Of a stretch of 64,000 nucleotides of DNA, positions 34,916 through 43,400 are shown piece by piece. The stretch comes from a virus. The notes under the pieces are model-generated. The model saw nothing but the letters and a program-made list of their open reading frames with translations, was not told where the DNA came from and did not search any database. Position numbers and translations under genes: made by a program. The stretch is taken from positions 96,183 through 160,182 of IMG/VR virus record IMGVR_UViG_3300026483_000005; one strand, given 5' to 3'. The first letter of the stretch is position 1. Each line of letters starts with the position of its first letter.

Positions 34916-35419
34916 ATTCTTTTTAGAATTTTTACGAGCTAAATTTAGAAACTCCTGTTGTTGATTCAATAGGAGTTTTTTTATGTGCTTACGGAACTCT
35001 ATCGATGACTTAAGTATTCTAGCATCTACCATAGGAGCCAGTAATGCATCATGATACTCTGGATGAACAAAGTTTTCCAAGCTAAAGTTATCAGTCTTAG
35101 ATCTGATAGGTTTACCAGATAGTGCACAGACCCAATCTATTGTGTTATAGTTTTCTTTAAGATCTTCCATCTTCACAAACGAATCAGTAGACCAATCATA
35201 ATAATACTTATTTTTAGAGGAAGTATATCTATGTTGACATATATTGAATATGATATGAACGAACTGATCGCTTTCACACCTTTCACCTAAAATAGGATTT
35301 TCTATTAATAGTCTCTTCTGCTGTCTTGCAAGATTTGATAACTTAATTCCAAATCTATTAGAATAAGGAGAATGAGGGGAAACCCTTTCCAATTTGGGAT
35401 ATTTTTTATTATATGCCAT
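34907..35419 (-). CDS. Minus-strand protein of unknown function
   Basis: A 170-residue basic protein read leftward, one of only two minus-strand genes found. It contains DWVCALSGKPIRSKTDNFSL and a lysine-rich C-terminal helix (EFRKHIKKLLLNQQQEFLNL). No family recognised. Its 3' end overlaps the preceding + strand gene by 9 bases and its 5' end faces gp44 across 59 bases, so the two would share a divergent promoter region. Its opposite orientation suggests separate control, possibly a later insertion. Confidence 0.6.
   Translation of the reverse strand: MAYNKKYPKLERVSPHSPYSNRFGIKLSNLARQQKRLLIENPILGERCESDQFVHIIFNICQHRYTSSKNKYYYDWSTDSFVKMEDLKENYNTIDWVCALSGKPIRSKTDNFSLENFVHPEYHDALLAPMVDARILKSSIEFRKHIKKLLLNQQQEFLNLARKNSKKNLD
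34914..34982 (+). terminator. Two hairpins ending convergent transcription
   Basis: AAATTCT/AGAATTT (34914-34931) is symmetrical and could stop both strands. AAACTCCT/AGGAGTTT (34949-34978) followed by T lies inside the 3' end of the minus-strand gene and would stop + strand transcripts. Confidence 0.7.
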
Positions 35420-35455
35420 ATAGTATTTATTCGTGAAACAAAACAGCTATATTAT

Positions 35456-35462
35456 GTATAAT
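35456..35462 (+). promoter_or_regulatory. Putative promoter for gp44, GTATAAT box
   Basis: TTATGTATAATT lies 16 bases before the gp44 ATG, within the 59-base divergent gap. Confidence 0.4.
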
Positions 35463-35478
35463 TATTAAACAAATTTAC

Positions 35479-36429
35479 ATGGTTCACACACTGTTCACAG
35501 AAAAATATCGTCCAAATAACTTAGACGAGTTGATTTTACCAGAAAGAGTAATGTCAAAATTTAAAGATGGTCTAACTCAAAATGTACTTTTGGCTGGAAG
35601 CCCTGGTACTGGTAAGACATCTACTGCGAAGGCGATTGTTAAGCAATTCGAACTTCCTTATATTTACATCAATGCATCAACTGATACTTCAGTAGATGTT
35701 ATTAGAACCAGGATTATGGATTTCTGTTCTACTATGTCTATCTTAGATGATCAAGGTAAGATGAAAATAGTTATCCTCGATGAGGTAGATGGTGTATCTG
35801 ATCAATTCTTTAAAGCTCTTCGTGCTACTATGGAACAATTTGCATCTAATTCAAGGTTTATTGCAACCTGTAATTATGTAAATAAAATTCCAGATCCAAT
35901 TCTTTCAAGGTTCGAAGTAATTAATTTCGACTTTGATAAAGAAGAAGAGAGCGAATTGACAAAGAAATATATTAGACGAGTATATGATATATGTGGAAAA
36001 GAAGAAATGACAATAGAAAAACCAGCATTGGTTGAATTTGTCCGTAGAAACTTCCCAGATCTTCGCTCGACACTTAATAAATTACAAGGATATAAGTCAG
36101 AAGGAACGAGTAAGATTACATTAAATGATGTTAAAAAGTTTAACTCAGTCTATAAAGATGTTTTTGAATTAATCTTTAATGAAACAGACCCTGTTAAAAA
36201 CTATAAGTATTTAGTAGGTGAATATTCAAATAGAACAGATGAAATACTTCAAACATTAGGAGAAGAGTTCATAGACTATATTCAATCAGAGAAAGGAAAT
36301 AGCGCAAAGCATATTCCTCAAATTGCAGTAACTGTAGCAGAACATCAGGCACAAAGGGTTCACGTAATTGACCCAGCGATAACCATGCTAAGTTGTATAT
36401 ATAAGCTACAAGAAATAATTAGAAATTAA
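35479..36429 (+). CDS. 44: Sliding clamp loader ATPase gp44
   Basis: A 316-residue AAA+ ATPase (T4 gp44: 319). It has the start FTEKYRPNNLDELILPE, Walker A GSPGTGKTS (about 41-49), Walker B VILDEVDG (about 98-105), a sensor FIATCNYVNKIPDPILSRF, and the C-terminal collar helices. It forms the loader with gp62 and places gp45 on primed DNA. It is followed by a copy of the six-copy promoter element and RNase H. Confidence 0.94.
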   Translation: MVHTLFTEKYRPNNLDELILPERVMSKFKDGLTQNVLLAGSPGTGKTSTAKAIVKQFELPYIYINASTDTSVDVIRTRIMDFCSTMSILDDQGKMKIVILDEVDGVSDQFFKALRATMEQFASNSRFIATCNYVNKIPDPILSRFEVINFDFDKEEESELTKKYIRRVYDICGKEEMTIEKPALVEFVRRNFPDLRSTLNKLQGYKSEGTSKITLNDVKKFNSVYKDVFELIFNETDPVKNYKYLVGEYSNRTDEILQTLGEEFIDYIQSEKGNSAKHIPQIAVTVAEHQAQRVHVIDPAITMLSCIYKLQEIIRN

Positions 36430-36439
36430 TTGCTGAAAT

Positions 36440-36480
36440 ATTTTTTTATCTCAGAAATTTTGCTTATATTAGTAATATAA
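36440..36480 (+). promoter_or_regulatory. Six-copy promoter element, copy 2
   Basis: T7-ATCTCAGA-AATTTTGCTTATATTAGTAAT-type sequence 11 bases before the RNase H ATG. Upstream CTGAAATA can pair with TATCTCAG with one mismatch, so the T-tract may lie in a hairpin loop. Confidence 0.6.
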
Positions 36481-36490
36481 AACAAAACAC

Positions 36491-37717
36491 ATGAAACTAG
36501 GAAAACATACATTGTTAATTGACGGTAACTATTTTTTACACAGTAGACTATTCGTTCTACCTAGGCCTAAAGGTAAACAATTATTAGGCGATAAAGAATC
36601 ACAATCTCAACTTATGAGAAAGCTATGTATTGACTTCGCCTCAGAAGTTCGTAAAATGGCTCCTTTTGTAGACCAGATTGTTGTTGCAGTTGATGCTAAA
36701 TCATGGCGTAAAGATCTTTTTCCTGATGCACAATATAAAGGAACTAGAACACATGACGATTCTATTAATTGGAAAGCAGTCTTCGGTGTTTATGCTGAAT
36801 GGCAAAAAATACTAGAACAAAAGGGTATTATTATCCACCAGGTTCAAGGTGCAGAAGCAGATGATGTAATGTACGGCTGGTCTACTCAATTAAATAGCGA
36901 AGGTAAAAATTGCATTGCATGGACAGGTGATAGAGATTTAATTCAACTCGTAAACTACAATCAAGCGACAGATGCATATACACTATGGTATTATAATTCT
37001 AAGAAAAAGCTTATTGCCTTTGAAGGTTTCGAAGATGTAATGGCATCTAGAAAAACATCTACAATGACCAATGACGAATTGTTATTCAACATTGCCTCAG
37101 AAGAAGCAACGTACGACAAGCTAAAGGAAGACTTCCAGGCATGGATGGATAAGAACAGAGTAGAAGTTCAAGAAATTAACTGTGACGACTTTGTATTCGG
37201 TAAAATCCTACAAGGTGACAAATCAGATAATATTCCTTCAGTTATTACATGGACTAAAGCTGCATCTAATGGCAAGATCAGAAACTATTCACTTACAGAA
37301 AAACATTGTGTAAAGATCTTAGAACAATATAAGAAAGAAGAAAGCGAATTTACAATAGAACACTTTTTCAATAGAGGTCAAGTAAATAAGCTAGTAGATA
37401 TTATTTATAGAGTTGTTGGTAAATCTGATCCTAAGGAAATCAGAATTAGATTTAATCAAAACTTAGATCTAGTTCTTCTTCACTATAATACTATTCCCCT
37501 TGCAATTCAAAAAGGTATTTATAATAATATTGAAGCAGATAGAAATGTTTTACCAGAGTTCTCTAATATCACTCAGATGGAAAAGATCTTAGAAGGAACA
37601 GATTGGATGGCAAAGAAATCACAGGGTGCTCCTAAAAAGTATGATGCCTTCGCAGGATTAAAAGAAGATAGTAGCAAGGAAAGACCTTCTACTAAGAAAT
37701 TGAACGAACTTTTTTAA
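36491..37717 (+). CDS. rnh: RNase H / 5'-nuclease (FEN type)
   Basis: A 408-residue 5'-nuclease. Metal-binding motifs are LLIDGNYFLHS, VVAVDAKSWRK, QGAEADDVMYGW, WTGDRDLIQLV and LQGDKSDNIPSV, matching the T4 RNase H/FEN family. It removes RNA primers and trims flaps from lagging-strand fragments. It is longer than T4 RNase H (305), with an insertion around residues 190-225 and a lysine-rich tail. It stands after the clamp loader under its own promoter element. Confidence 0.92.
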   Translation: MKLGKHTLLIDGNYFLHSRLFVLPRPKGKQLLGDKESQSQLMRKLCIDFASEVRKMAPFVDQIVVAVDAKSWRKDLFPDAQYKGTRTHDDSINWKAVFGVYAEWQKILEQKGIIIHQVQGAEADDVMYGWSTQLNSEGKNCIAWTGDRDLIQLVNYNQATDAYTLWYYNSKKKLIAFEGFEDVMASRKTSTMTNDELLFNIASEEATYDKLKEDFQAWMDKNRVEVQEINCDDFVFGKILQGDKSDNIPSVITWTKAASNGKIRNYSLTEKHCVKILEQYKKEESEFTIEHFFNRGQVNKLVDIIYRVVGKSDPKEIRIRFNQNLDLVLLHYNTIPLAIQKGIYNNIEADRNVLPEFSNITQMEKILEGTDWMAKKSQGAPKKYDAFAGLKEDSSKERPSTKKLNELF

Positions 37718-37737
37718 TAAACTTATAGCAAGTTTAC

Positions 37738-37745
37738 AGTATAAT
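37738..37745 (+). promoter_or_regulatory. Putative promoter, AGTATAAT -10-like box
   Basis: TTTACAGTATAATT ends 4 bases before the ATG at 37750; the resulting leader would be very short. Confidence 0.35.
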
Positions 37746-37749
37746 TTAT

Positions 37750-38181
37750 ATGCTAGACGAAACAAAATTATTTGATTTTGTAAAGATCATGTTTACAAAA
37801 CCTAATCAATACAAGAACGTAAAGAACTTTAATAAGAAGAGACACCACTTCATGATTAACAGATTTTTTGCTATTAAATATCCATCAAATGCACAGTTAT
37901 TTAATGTGAATGGAATTAATGGCAATGCAGTTATAGATAGTTGGCACATGGTATCTTCAAGATTTCGTTCAGTTCCAGGGTGGATCTATACTAAAACTAA
38001 GAAGGCAGCTCCAAAACCTAAAAAATCAAAAAAAGAATATATACCTAAAGAAGAAACAATTAAATTCTTTTTACAAAGAAATGAAATTGGAATGAGAGAG
38101 TTCAATGATCTTAAGAAATTCAACCCGGTTGAATTAAATAATAATCTATTGGAATTAGAAAACACAATGCAGGTATATTAA
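37750..38181 (+). CDS. Unknown replication-region protein; possible clamp-loader small subunit
   Basis: A 143-residue basic protein with FDFVKIMFTKPNQY and KKRHHFMINRFFAIKYP followed by a lysine/proline linker and a C-terminal helix pair. T4 places gp62, the small clamp-loader subunit, right after gp44; here this gene is the second after gp44. That position and its size are the only grounds for proposing gp62. It abuts the next gene without a gap. Confidence 0.4.
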   Translation: MLDETKLFDFVKIMFTKPNQYKNVKNFNKKRHHFMINRFFAIKYPSNAQLFNVNGINGNAVIDSWHMVSSRFRSVPGWIYTKTKKAAPKPKKSKKEYIPKEETIKFFLQRNEIGMREFNDLKKFNPVELNNNLLELENTMQVY

Positions 38182-38835
38182 ATGATTAGTTACTACGACT
38201 TTAATGATGTGGCTACGGTTGTTGACGCCACCCTATTCAAATATAATTACATCGACAATAAGATTCTTACACTAGTAAAGAATCAATTAGACTATAGGGT
38301 CGTTAATGATGGATCTCTTCTAGTAAGTAAAGAGCAATTATCTTTGTTTTTAAAAGAAAACTTTCAATCCGATATTAATAGAATTAATGCAACTGGTTTT
38401 GAACAATTTCATAAAGAAGCAACTACTATCTATTTTCTACATAAGATTTTAAATGATTTTACAAATCTAGAATATGTTAAACTGACTATCAATAAGAATA
38501 AATCTTATAGTAGATTATCTGACATAGATGGAATTAAGACTCTTAGATTTAATTTTAAAGTATTGGCAGGAACATTAAGGCTATATGATATATTTCAACA
38601 AGAAAAAGATTTACAAGAAATAAACTCTATTTTAATTTCACTAGGTCTTATGAAAAAGAATGTTCCTTACGCAAGGCACAATGCTTCTCATATATTTAAT
38701 GCCTTAGATTCTTTTGTAAGATCGAGAGAAGGTTCAGATGGAAAAGAATTTGATACTGCATTAGATCTAATGGACTGCATAGAAGCTAAGATCCAAGATG
38801 ATAATCCCAAAATAATGTTAATCACTGATTACTAG
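38182..38835 (+). CDS. Protein of unknown function
   Basis: A 217-residue, largely helical protein starting immediately after the previous stop codon. It has alternating charged and hydrophobic segments (TTIYFLHKILNDFTNLEYVK) and no known motif. It ends the non-structural cluster before a late-type motif. Confidence 0.55.
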   Translation: MISYYDFNDVATVVDATLFKYNYIDNKILTLVKNQLDYRVVNDGSLLVSKEQLSLFLKENFQSDINRINATGFEQFHKEATTIYFLHKILNDFTNLEYVKLTINKNKSYSRLSDIDGIKTLRFNFKVLAGTLRLYDIFQQEKDLQEINSILISLGLMKKNVPYARHNASHIFNALDSFVRSREGSDGKEFDTALDLMDCIEAKIQDDNPKIMLITDY

Positions 38836-38846
38836 CTTTCTTTAAC

Positions 38847-38856
38847 GAATATATAG
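38847..38856 (+). promoter_or_regulatory. Putative late promoter motif GAATATATAG
   Basis: Lies 30 bases before the ATG at 38877 and starts the neck-terminase block. Confidence 0.5.
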
Positions 38857-38876
38857 ACAAAAGAACTAGATATTAA

Positions 38877-40826
38877 ATGGTAACAGGATATACTGCAAAC
38901 GCAAACGGAGATCAACTCATAGCATCCCTACAAGATCCTTTTCAGAACGTAATAAAGATTACGGATTGGGAAATTATAGCAGGTTTAACAACACCACAGA
39001 CAAAGGGTGTAGTTATATTGAATGCAGGATCTCCAACAGTAATAGGAATGGGAACAGATTTTACATTTCTAGCCAATGGTGATGAAATTGTATTAGGAAA
39101 TAAGATATTTCAAATTAGTTCCGTACCAGACGCATACACCCTGGAATTAACAACGTCACCCCAGTTTTCAACACAACCATCTGGAATAGAATTTTTCTTA
39201 GTTCCTAATGAATTAAATAAATTTGATTATGAATTTAGATGGTCACAGACTGGTGGATCTTTTTCAGAATTTTCAGAATTAAATAAAACTTCAAACATCG
39301 GAGATTTATTCAGTTTAGATTTTAATAATACACTTCCACTTTACATTGACCTAAAAGCAGAAGTATCTTCATTATCCGGAGGTAACTCTTTATCTCTTAT
39401 TTCAATCACATATACTACACAGACTGAAGACGGTATTGTTGAAGCATGTCCTAACTTTTGTGTTGAGTGTTTAGATCCCTTTTCAATGGACGGATGTGCA
39501 AACATTATCGTAGAAGAATGTAATGATAATTTATTTAATCCATATAATTTAAGTAAATCTACTAAATTTGTAAAACAAATCACAGGATTAGTAAGCAATA
39601 TATTTGGCCATGAAGTAAACTATTTTAGAACTGAACCAGATATGAGAACAGAAGATGTTACTCTTATGGAATATAGTTTACATGATGTAGTAGATAATAA
39701 AAACATAAAGATATTAGTCCCGGGAAATGAATTTCCTGAAGAAAGTATAACTTTCGATATATTCGGAATGGATTTTGCAGACTTTGAAATTCACATTACT
39801 CAAGAAGAATTTGATAGAGCGTTTGGTGAAAGAGATTCTCAAGGAAATTTAATAAAAAGCAGATATCCTAGATCTAAGGATTACATGTATATTCCTATTA
39901 TTAATAGAATGTATGAAGTTCATACCATAGCTTTAGCTGACGAGTTTAATAAGACCAATTCATACTGGAGAGTAATGCTGAAGAAATATCAAGAAAGAAC
40001 TTCAGTTAATAAAAATACATTCAACGCCGCAACTGACACGTTAACCACTGGAATCGAAGAAGTTTTTGGAGAAAGACAAAGGGAAGAGCAGGAAAAGGTT
40101 TCGAATCCGCAGCAATTTCAAACAGTTATTTCTACACACAAGGATGGTATTAGAAATTTCTATAATAAAGATTTACAAATAATAGATTTTGAATTAAAAA
40201 ACAGATGGACAATTGTTAGTAAAAATTATTATGACTTATCTGGAGTAGCGGAAGGAGATTTATGTATCGAATATGATGCACCATCTAGTCTAGAAACAGG
40301 CAAAAACATGGCAATTTCCGGATGGTTTAATCCACAGTTTGAAATTGGAAGTGGAGATCATTTCATAATAGGAGATCCAACCGCGCTTACAGGATTTAAA
40401 ACTTATTTAAACGATTCAGAATTTAAAATAATGGTTAATGGAAATACAGTTACATTTAACCACGGCCTTTCTTTAGAAAAAAGATGGTATGGATTTACTT
40501 TAAATATAAGTAATGAATTTTCCACAACTAGTTTAAGTATTTATAACTTAAATGAATCTGGATTACCTCAAAGCGCAACCTCTCAATTAACTGAAGTGTT
40601 TAATGAAGTTAAACCTTCGGGCTTAGTTTGGAACTCTAATTCTAATTTCCAAATAAGAGGAAATAGTATGTATATGACCAACATTAGAGTATTCGATCAA
40701 ATGATAGAAGAAGAACAAAGATCTAATATATTAAATCAATATATAGTTAGAGATAATCAACTTGCTAAATTAATAGACAATGCAATACCTAGTATTGGGT
40801 TTCAGAAATTTAGACACACTAGGTAA
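38877..40826 (+). CDS. Neck protein, gp14-like core with extra N- and C-terminal domains
   Basis: A 649-residue virion protein. Residues about 220-390 carry NPYNLSKSTKFVKQITGLVS, GHEVNYFRTEPDMRTEDVTL, FGMDFADFEIHITQEEF and DYMYIPIINRMYEVHTI, the order of elements in T4 gp14 (SVYVPRE..., FFSNFGMQVQDEVTLSIN, GDLIYFPMDNSLFEINWV). Residues 1-190 are strand-rich repeats. Residues about 450-620 look like a LamG/concanavalin-type sandwich (MAISGWFNPQF, KIMVNGNTVTF, FQIRGNSMYMTNIRVFD). T4 gp14 has only 256 residues. The extra lectin-like part may bind surface sugars or decorate the neck. It precedes gp16/gp17, as in T4. Confidence 0.6.
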   Translation: MVTGYTANANGDQLIASLQDPFQNVIKITDWEIIAGLTTPQTKGVVILNAGSPTVIGMGTDFTFLANGDEIVLGNKIFQISSVPDAYTLELTTSPQFSTQPSGIEFFLVPNELNKFDYEFRWSQTGGSFSEFSELNKTSNIGDLFSLDFNNTLPLYIDLKAEVSSLSGGNSLSLISITYTTQTEDGIVEACPNFCVECLDPFSMDGCANIIVEECNDNLFNPYNLSKSTKFVKQITGLVSNIFGHEVNYFRTEPDMRTEDVTLMEYSLHDVVDNKNIKILVPGNEFPEESITFDIFGMDFADFEIHITQEEFDRAFGERDSQGNLIKSRYPRSKDYMYIPIINRMYEVHTIALADEFNKTNSYWRVMLKKYQERTSVNKNTFNAATDTLTTGIEEVFGERQREEQEKVSNPQQFQTVISTHKDGIRNFYNKDLQIIDFELKNRWTIVSKNYYDLSGVAEGDLCIEYDAPSSLETGKNMAISGWFNPQFEIGSGDHFIIGDPTALTGFKTYLNDSEFKIMVNGNTVTFNHGLSLEKRWYGFTLNISNEFSTTSLSIYNLNESGLPQSATSQLTEVFNEVKPSGLVWNSNSNFQIRGNSMYMTNIRVFDQMIEEEQRSNILNQYIVRDNQLAKLIDNAIPSIGFQKFRHTR

Positions 40827-40830
40827 TTAG

Positions 40831-40838
40831 GATATATA
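40831..40838 (+). promoter_or_regulatory. Putative late promoter motif GATATATA
   Basis: Lies 28 bases before the gp16 ATG at 40859. Confidence 0.55.
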
Positions 40839-40858
40839 ATCCTATAAAACAATAACTT

Positions 40859-41509
40859 ATGTCAGAAGAAAAGAAGTCAATAAAAGACCAAGCAGAAGAT
40901 ATTAGAAAAGAGCTTGATGAACTTATTGGTGAAAGTGTAGATATAACAGAGGCTACGGATACTGATCCAGCGTTTCTTCCACTTCAACCAAAGGAAGTTC
41001 TTCCATCATTTGGAGAACTTAAAACAAGATCTACTAAAACAGCTAAGAAAACTATAACAGCCCTTATGAAATTTTATCTTGCAGAAGATATAATTGAAAA
41101 GGATGAATATATCGCTGCTAAGAAAAAGATGGATGAGATGACAATGTCTTCTTTAGTTTATCAATTACAAGCAGGTGAAAGAGCTCTTACAACACTATTA
41201 GAAACTATCGAAGATGGCGAATTAGCTCCAAGAATGTTTGAAGTTCTTGCAACTTTACAGAAATCAATGCTAGATATTATTAAATCCCAAACAATGTATT
41301 TAATGGCAACTGAAGAAAGTGCTAAACGAATTTCTAGAGATATAGAAATTTACAAGAAAAGAGATGATGTTAGGGAAATAGAAGAATCAGGAGGTTCCAC
41401 TGGTGATTCTGCGGTTCAAAGAGGAACTAAAGATCTTATGAGAATGATTCGTTCTGGAATCGATTCAGAAACTCAAGATATCGAAGATGTAGAACCTAAC
41501 GAAGAATAA
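40859..41509 (+). CDS. 16: Terminase small subunit gp16-like
   Basis: A 216-residue, almost wholly helical acidic protein ending 2 bases before gp17. The central LAPRMFEVLATLQKSMLDII helix and the disordered ends fit T4-type small terminases (T4 gp16: 164). These form rings that recognise DNA and stimulate the gp17 motor. The call rests mainly on its position and secondary-structure pattern. Confidence 0.75.
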   Translation: MSEEKKSIKDQAEDIRKELDELIGESVDITEATDTDPAFLPLQPKEVLPSFGELKTRSTKTAKKTITALMKFYLAEDIIEKDEYIAAKKKMDEMTMSSLVYQLQAGERALTTLLETIEDGELAPRMFEVLATLQKSMLDIIKSQTMYLMATEESAKRISRDIEIYKKRDDVREIEESGGSTGDSAVQRGTKDLMRMIRSGIDSETQDIEDVEPNEE

Positions 41510-41511
41510 CA

Positions 41512-43338
41512 ATGAGCGATTACGTAGGAGATAATATGTGGATTCCGAAAGGAGACAAAAGCGATCCTGGTCAAAAGCTGGTATGGTCGACTAAGAATGT
41601 TGATGATCTTTTAGTAGCACTAGATAAAGGATATCGCCCACAAGTTTCTATGCCCTTTTATGAGGGTAAGCAGTTTTTACGTAAGGGTAATATTGTATTT
41701 GAATATACTGAAGAGGAAATTGCAGAGCTGGCTAAATGCGCAAATGATATTGTTTATTTTGCAGAAAAGTATGCAGTAGTAATGACAGATGAAGGTATTC
41801 AACAGGTGAAACTTAGAGAATATCAAAAAGAATTATTACATAACTTTCAAAACGAAAGATTTAATATTGTATTAGCGGCCAGACAAATGGGTAAAACTGT
41901 AACGGCTTCTATTTTTAATGCATGGTATGTTACATTTAACTATGATAAAACTACTCTTCTTTTAGCTAATAAATCAGATTCAACAAAAGAAATTATAGAT
42001 AAAGCAAAGGTAGTTATTGAAAACCTTCCTTTCTTTATGAAACCAGGTATTATTAAGTATGACGTTATGAATGTACGTTCAGATAATGGATGTAGATTAG
42101 TAGGTCAATCAACTACCGCAAAATCAGGTATTGGTTTTACTATTCATAACTTATATCTTGATGAGTTCGCACACATTCATCCAACTATAGTTGATTCATT
42201 CTATGAAAATGTATATCCTACATTATCAGCTTCTAAGGTATCTAGAATTAATATTACTTCAACACCGAATGGATTTAATAAATTCTATGAAATTTATGCA
42301 GGTGCTGAAAAAGGAGAAAATGAATATACACCAACGAGAGTTGATTGGTGGCAGCATCCGGATAGAGATGATGCATGGTATGAAAGAGAACTTGGAAACT
42401 TAGGTTCTGAAGAAGCCTTTAATAGACAATATGGAAATGAATTCGTAAGTTCTTCTAATCTATTATTAAGCCCAATGGTTATGAAAACCATGAGAAAGAA
42501 TTCACATGAATTTATATGGCATGATTTAGAAGATTTCGAAAATATACAAATAGATACAAAGGGAGTTTTAGGATTTCATAAAGACTTCGATCCTGAAGGA
42601 GCAAAAGAATCTAATAGATTTTATTTGTTTTCAGTAGACATCGCAGAAGGCAACGGAGGTGATTACTCTGTAATTAATGTTTTCGAAGTAGAACCAATGG
42701 AAGATAAGGACATTATTGATGCAGTGACACCCGGTGCAATGTATGACTTTTTTAGATTGAATCAAGTGGCAGTCTTTAGATCTAATGAACATGTTATTGA
42801 AGATTTTGCAAAGGTTCTATATACATTAGCTGTTGAGATATTTAATCCTGAAAATGTTAAGATGATTATAGAATTCAATACATACGGTTCTATCTTATTG
42901 AAATATTTACAAACAGTTTATCCTTCAAGAAATGAATTTGAAGACGAGATGGTATTAAGGTTTAAACATAGACATGATTCAAGAGCCTTAAAACCAGGTA
43001 TAAAATTAAAAGCAGATAACAAATCAGTGTTTTGCCAAAATTTTAAAAAATTAATTGAAAATAATAGAATAAAAATAAATGACACAGAAACTGTAAATGA
43101 AGCAAGTCTTTTCGGTAGTCTTAAAAATGGAAGCTATGGTGCTCAAATGGGTAATGATGATATCATTATGACAGGAATCACTGCCACTGAATTTTTTAAC
43201 ACTACAGATTATGCAGATTACATCGAAGAATTGCTAGATTTTATAGATCCTGAAAAGTATAAATTAATGGAAACTACTCTATATCAACAAAACGATTCAG
43301 CCGGAGATATGCAGTATGATATTTATGATCTTATATAG
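41512..43338 (+). CDS. 17: Terminase large subunit gp17
   Basis: A 608-residue packaging motor (T4 gp17: 610). The ATPase part has the adenine motif and Walker A AARQMGKTV (about 122-130), Walker B LYLDEFAHI (about 214-222) and the coupling motif ITSTPNGFNKF. The nuclease part has SVDIAEGNGGDYS (about 374-386), IIEFNTYGS (about 452) and GNDDIIMTG (about 548), giving the three acidic groups of the RNase H-like fold. It cuts concatemers and pumps DNA into the prohead. Confidence 0.96.
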   Translation: MSDYVGDNMWIPKGDKSDPGQKLVWSTKNVDDLLVALDKGYRPQVSMPFYEGKQFLRKGNIVFEYTEEEIAELAKCANDIVYFAEKYAVVMTDEGIQQVKLREYQKELLHNFQNERFNIVLAARQMGKTVTASIFNAWYVTFNYDKTTLLLANKSDSTKEIIDKAKVVIENLPFFMKPGIIKYDVMNVRSDNGCRLVGQSTTAKSGIGFTIHNLYLDEFAHIHPTIVDSFYENVYPTLSASKVSRINITSTPNGFNKFYEIYAGAEKGENEYTPTRVDWWQHPDRDDAWYERELGNLGSEEAFNRQYGNEFVSSSNLLLSPMVMKTMRKNSHEFIWHDLEDFENIQIDTKGVLGFHKDFDPEGAKESNRFYLFSVDIAEGNGGDYSVINVFEVEPMEDKDIIDAVTPGAMYDFFRLNQVAVFRSNEHVIEDFAKVLYTLAVEIFNPENVKMIIEFNTYGSILLKYLQTVYPSRNEFEDEMVLRFKHRHDSRALKPGIKLKADNKSVFCQNFKKLIENNRIKINDTETVNEASLFGSLKNGSYGAQMGNDDIIMTGITATEFFNTTDYADYIEELLDFIDPEKYKLMETTLYQQNDSAGDMQYDIYDLI

Positions 43339-43359
43339 ACTAAACTCCAGATTTACACG

Positions 43360-43367
43360 GATATATA
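43360..43367 (+). promoter_or_regulatory. Putative late promoter motif GATATATA
   Basis: Lies 41 bases before the sheath ATG at 43401, with a long A-rich leader between. Confidence 0.55.
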
Positions 43368-43400
43368 GATTAACAAATAAAAAAATAAAATTAAATAACT

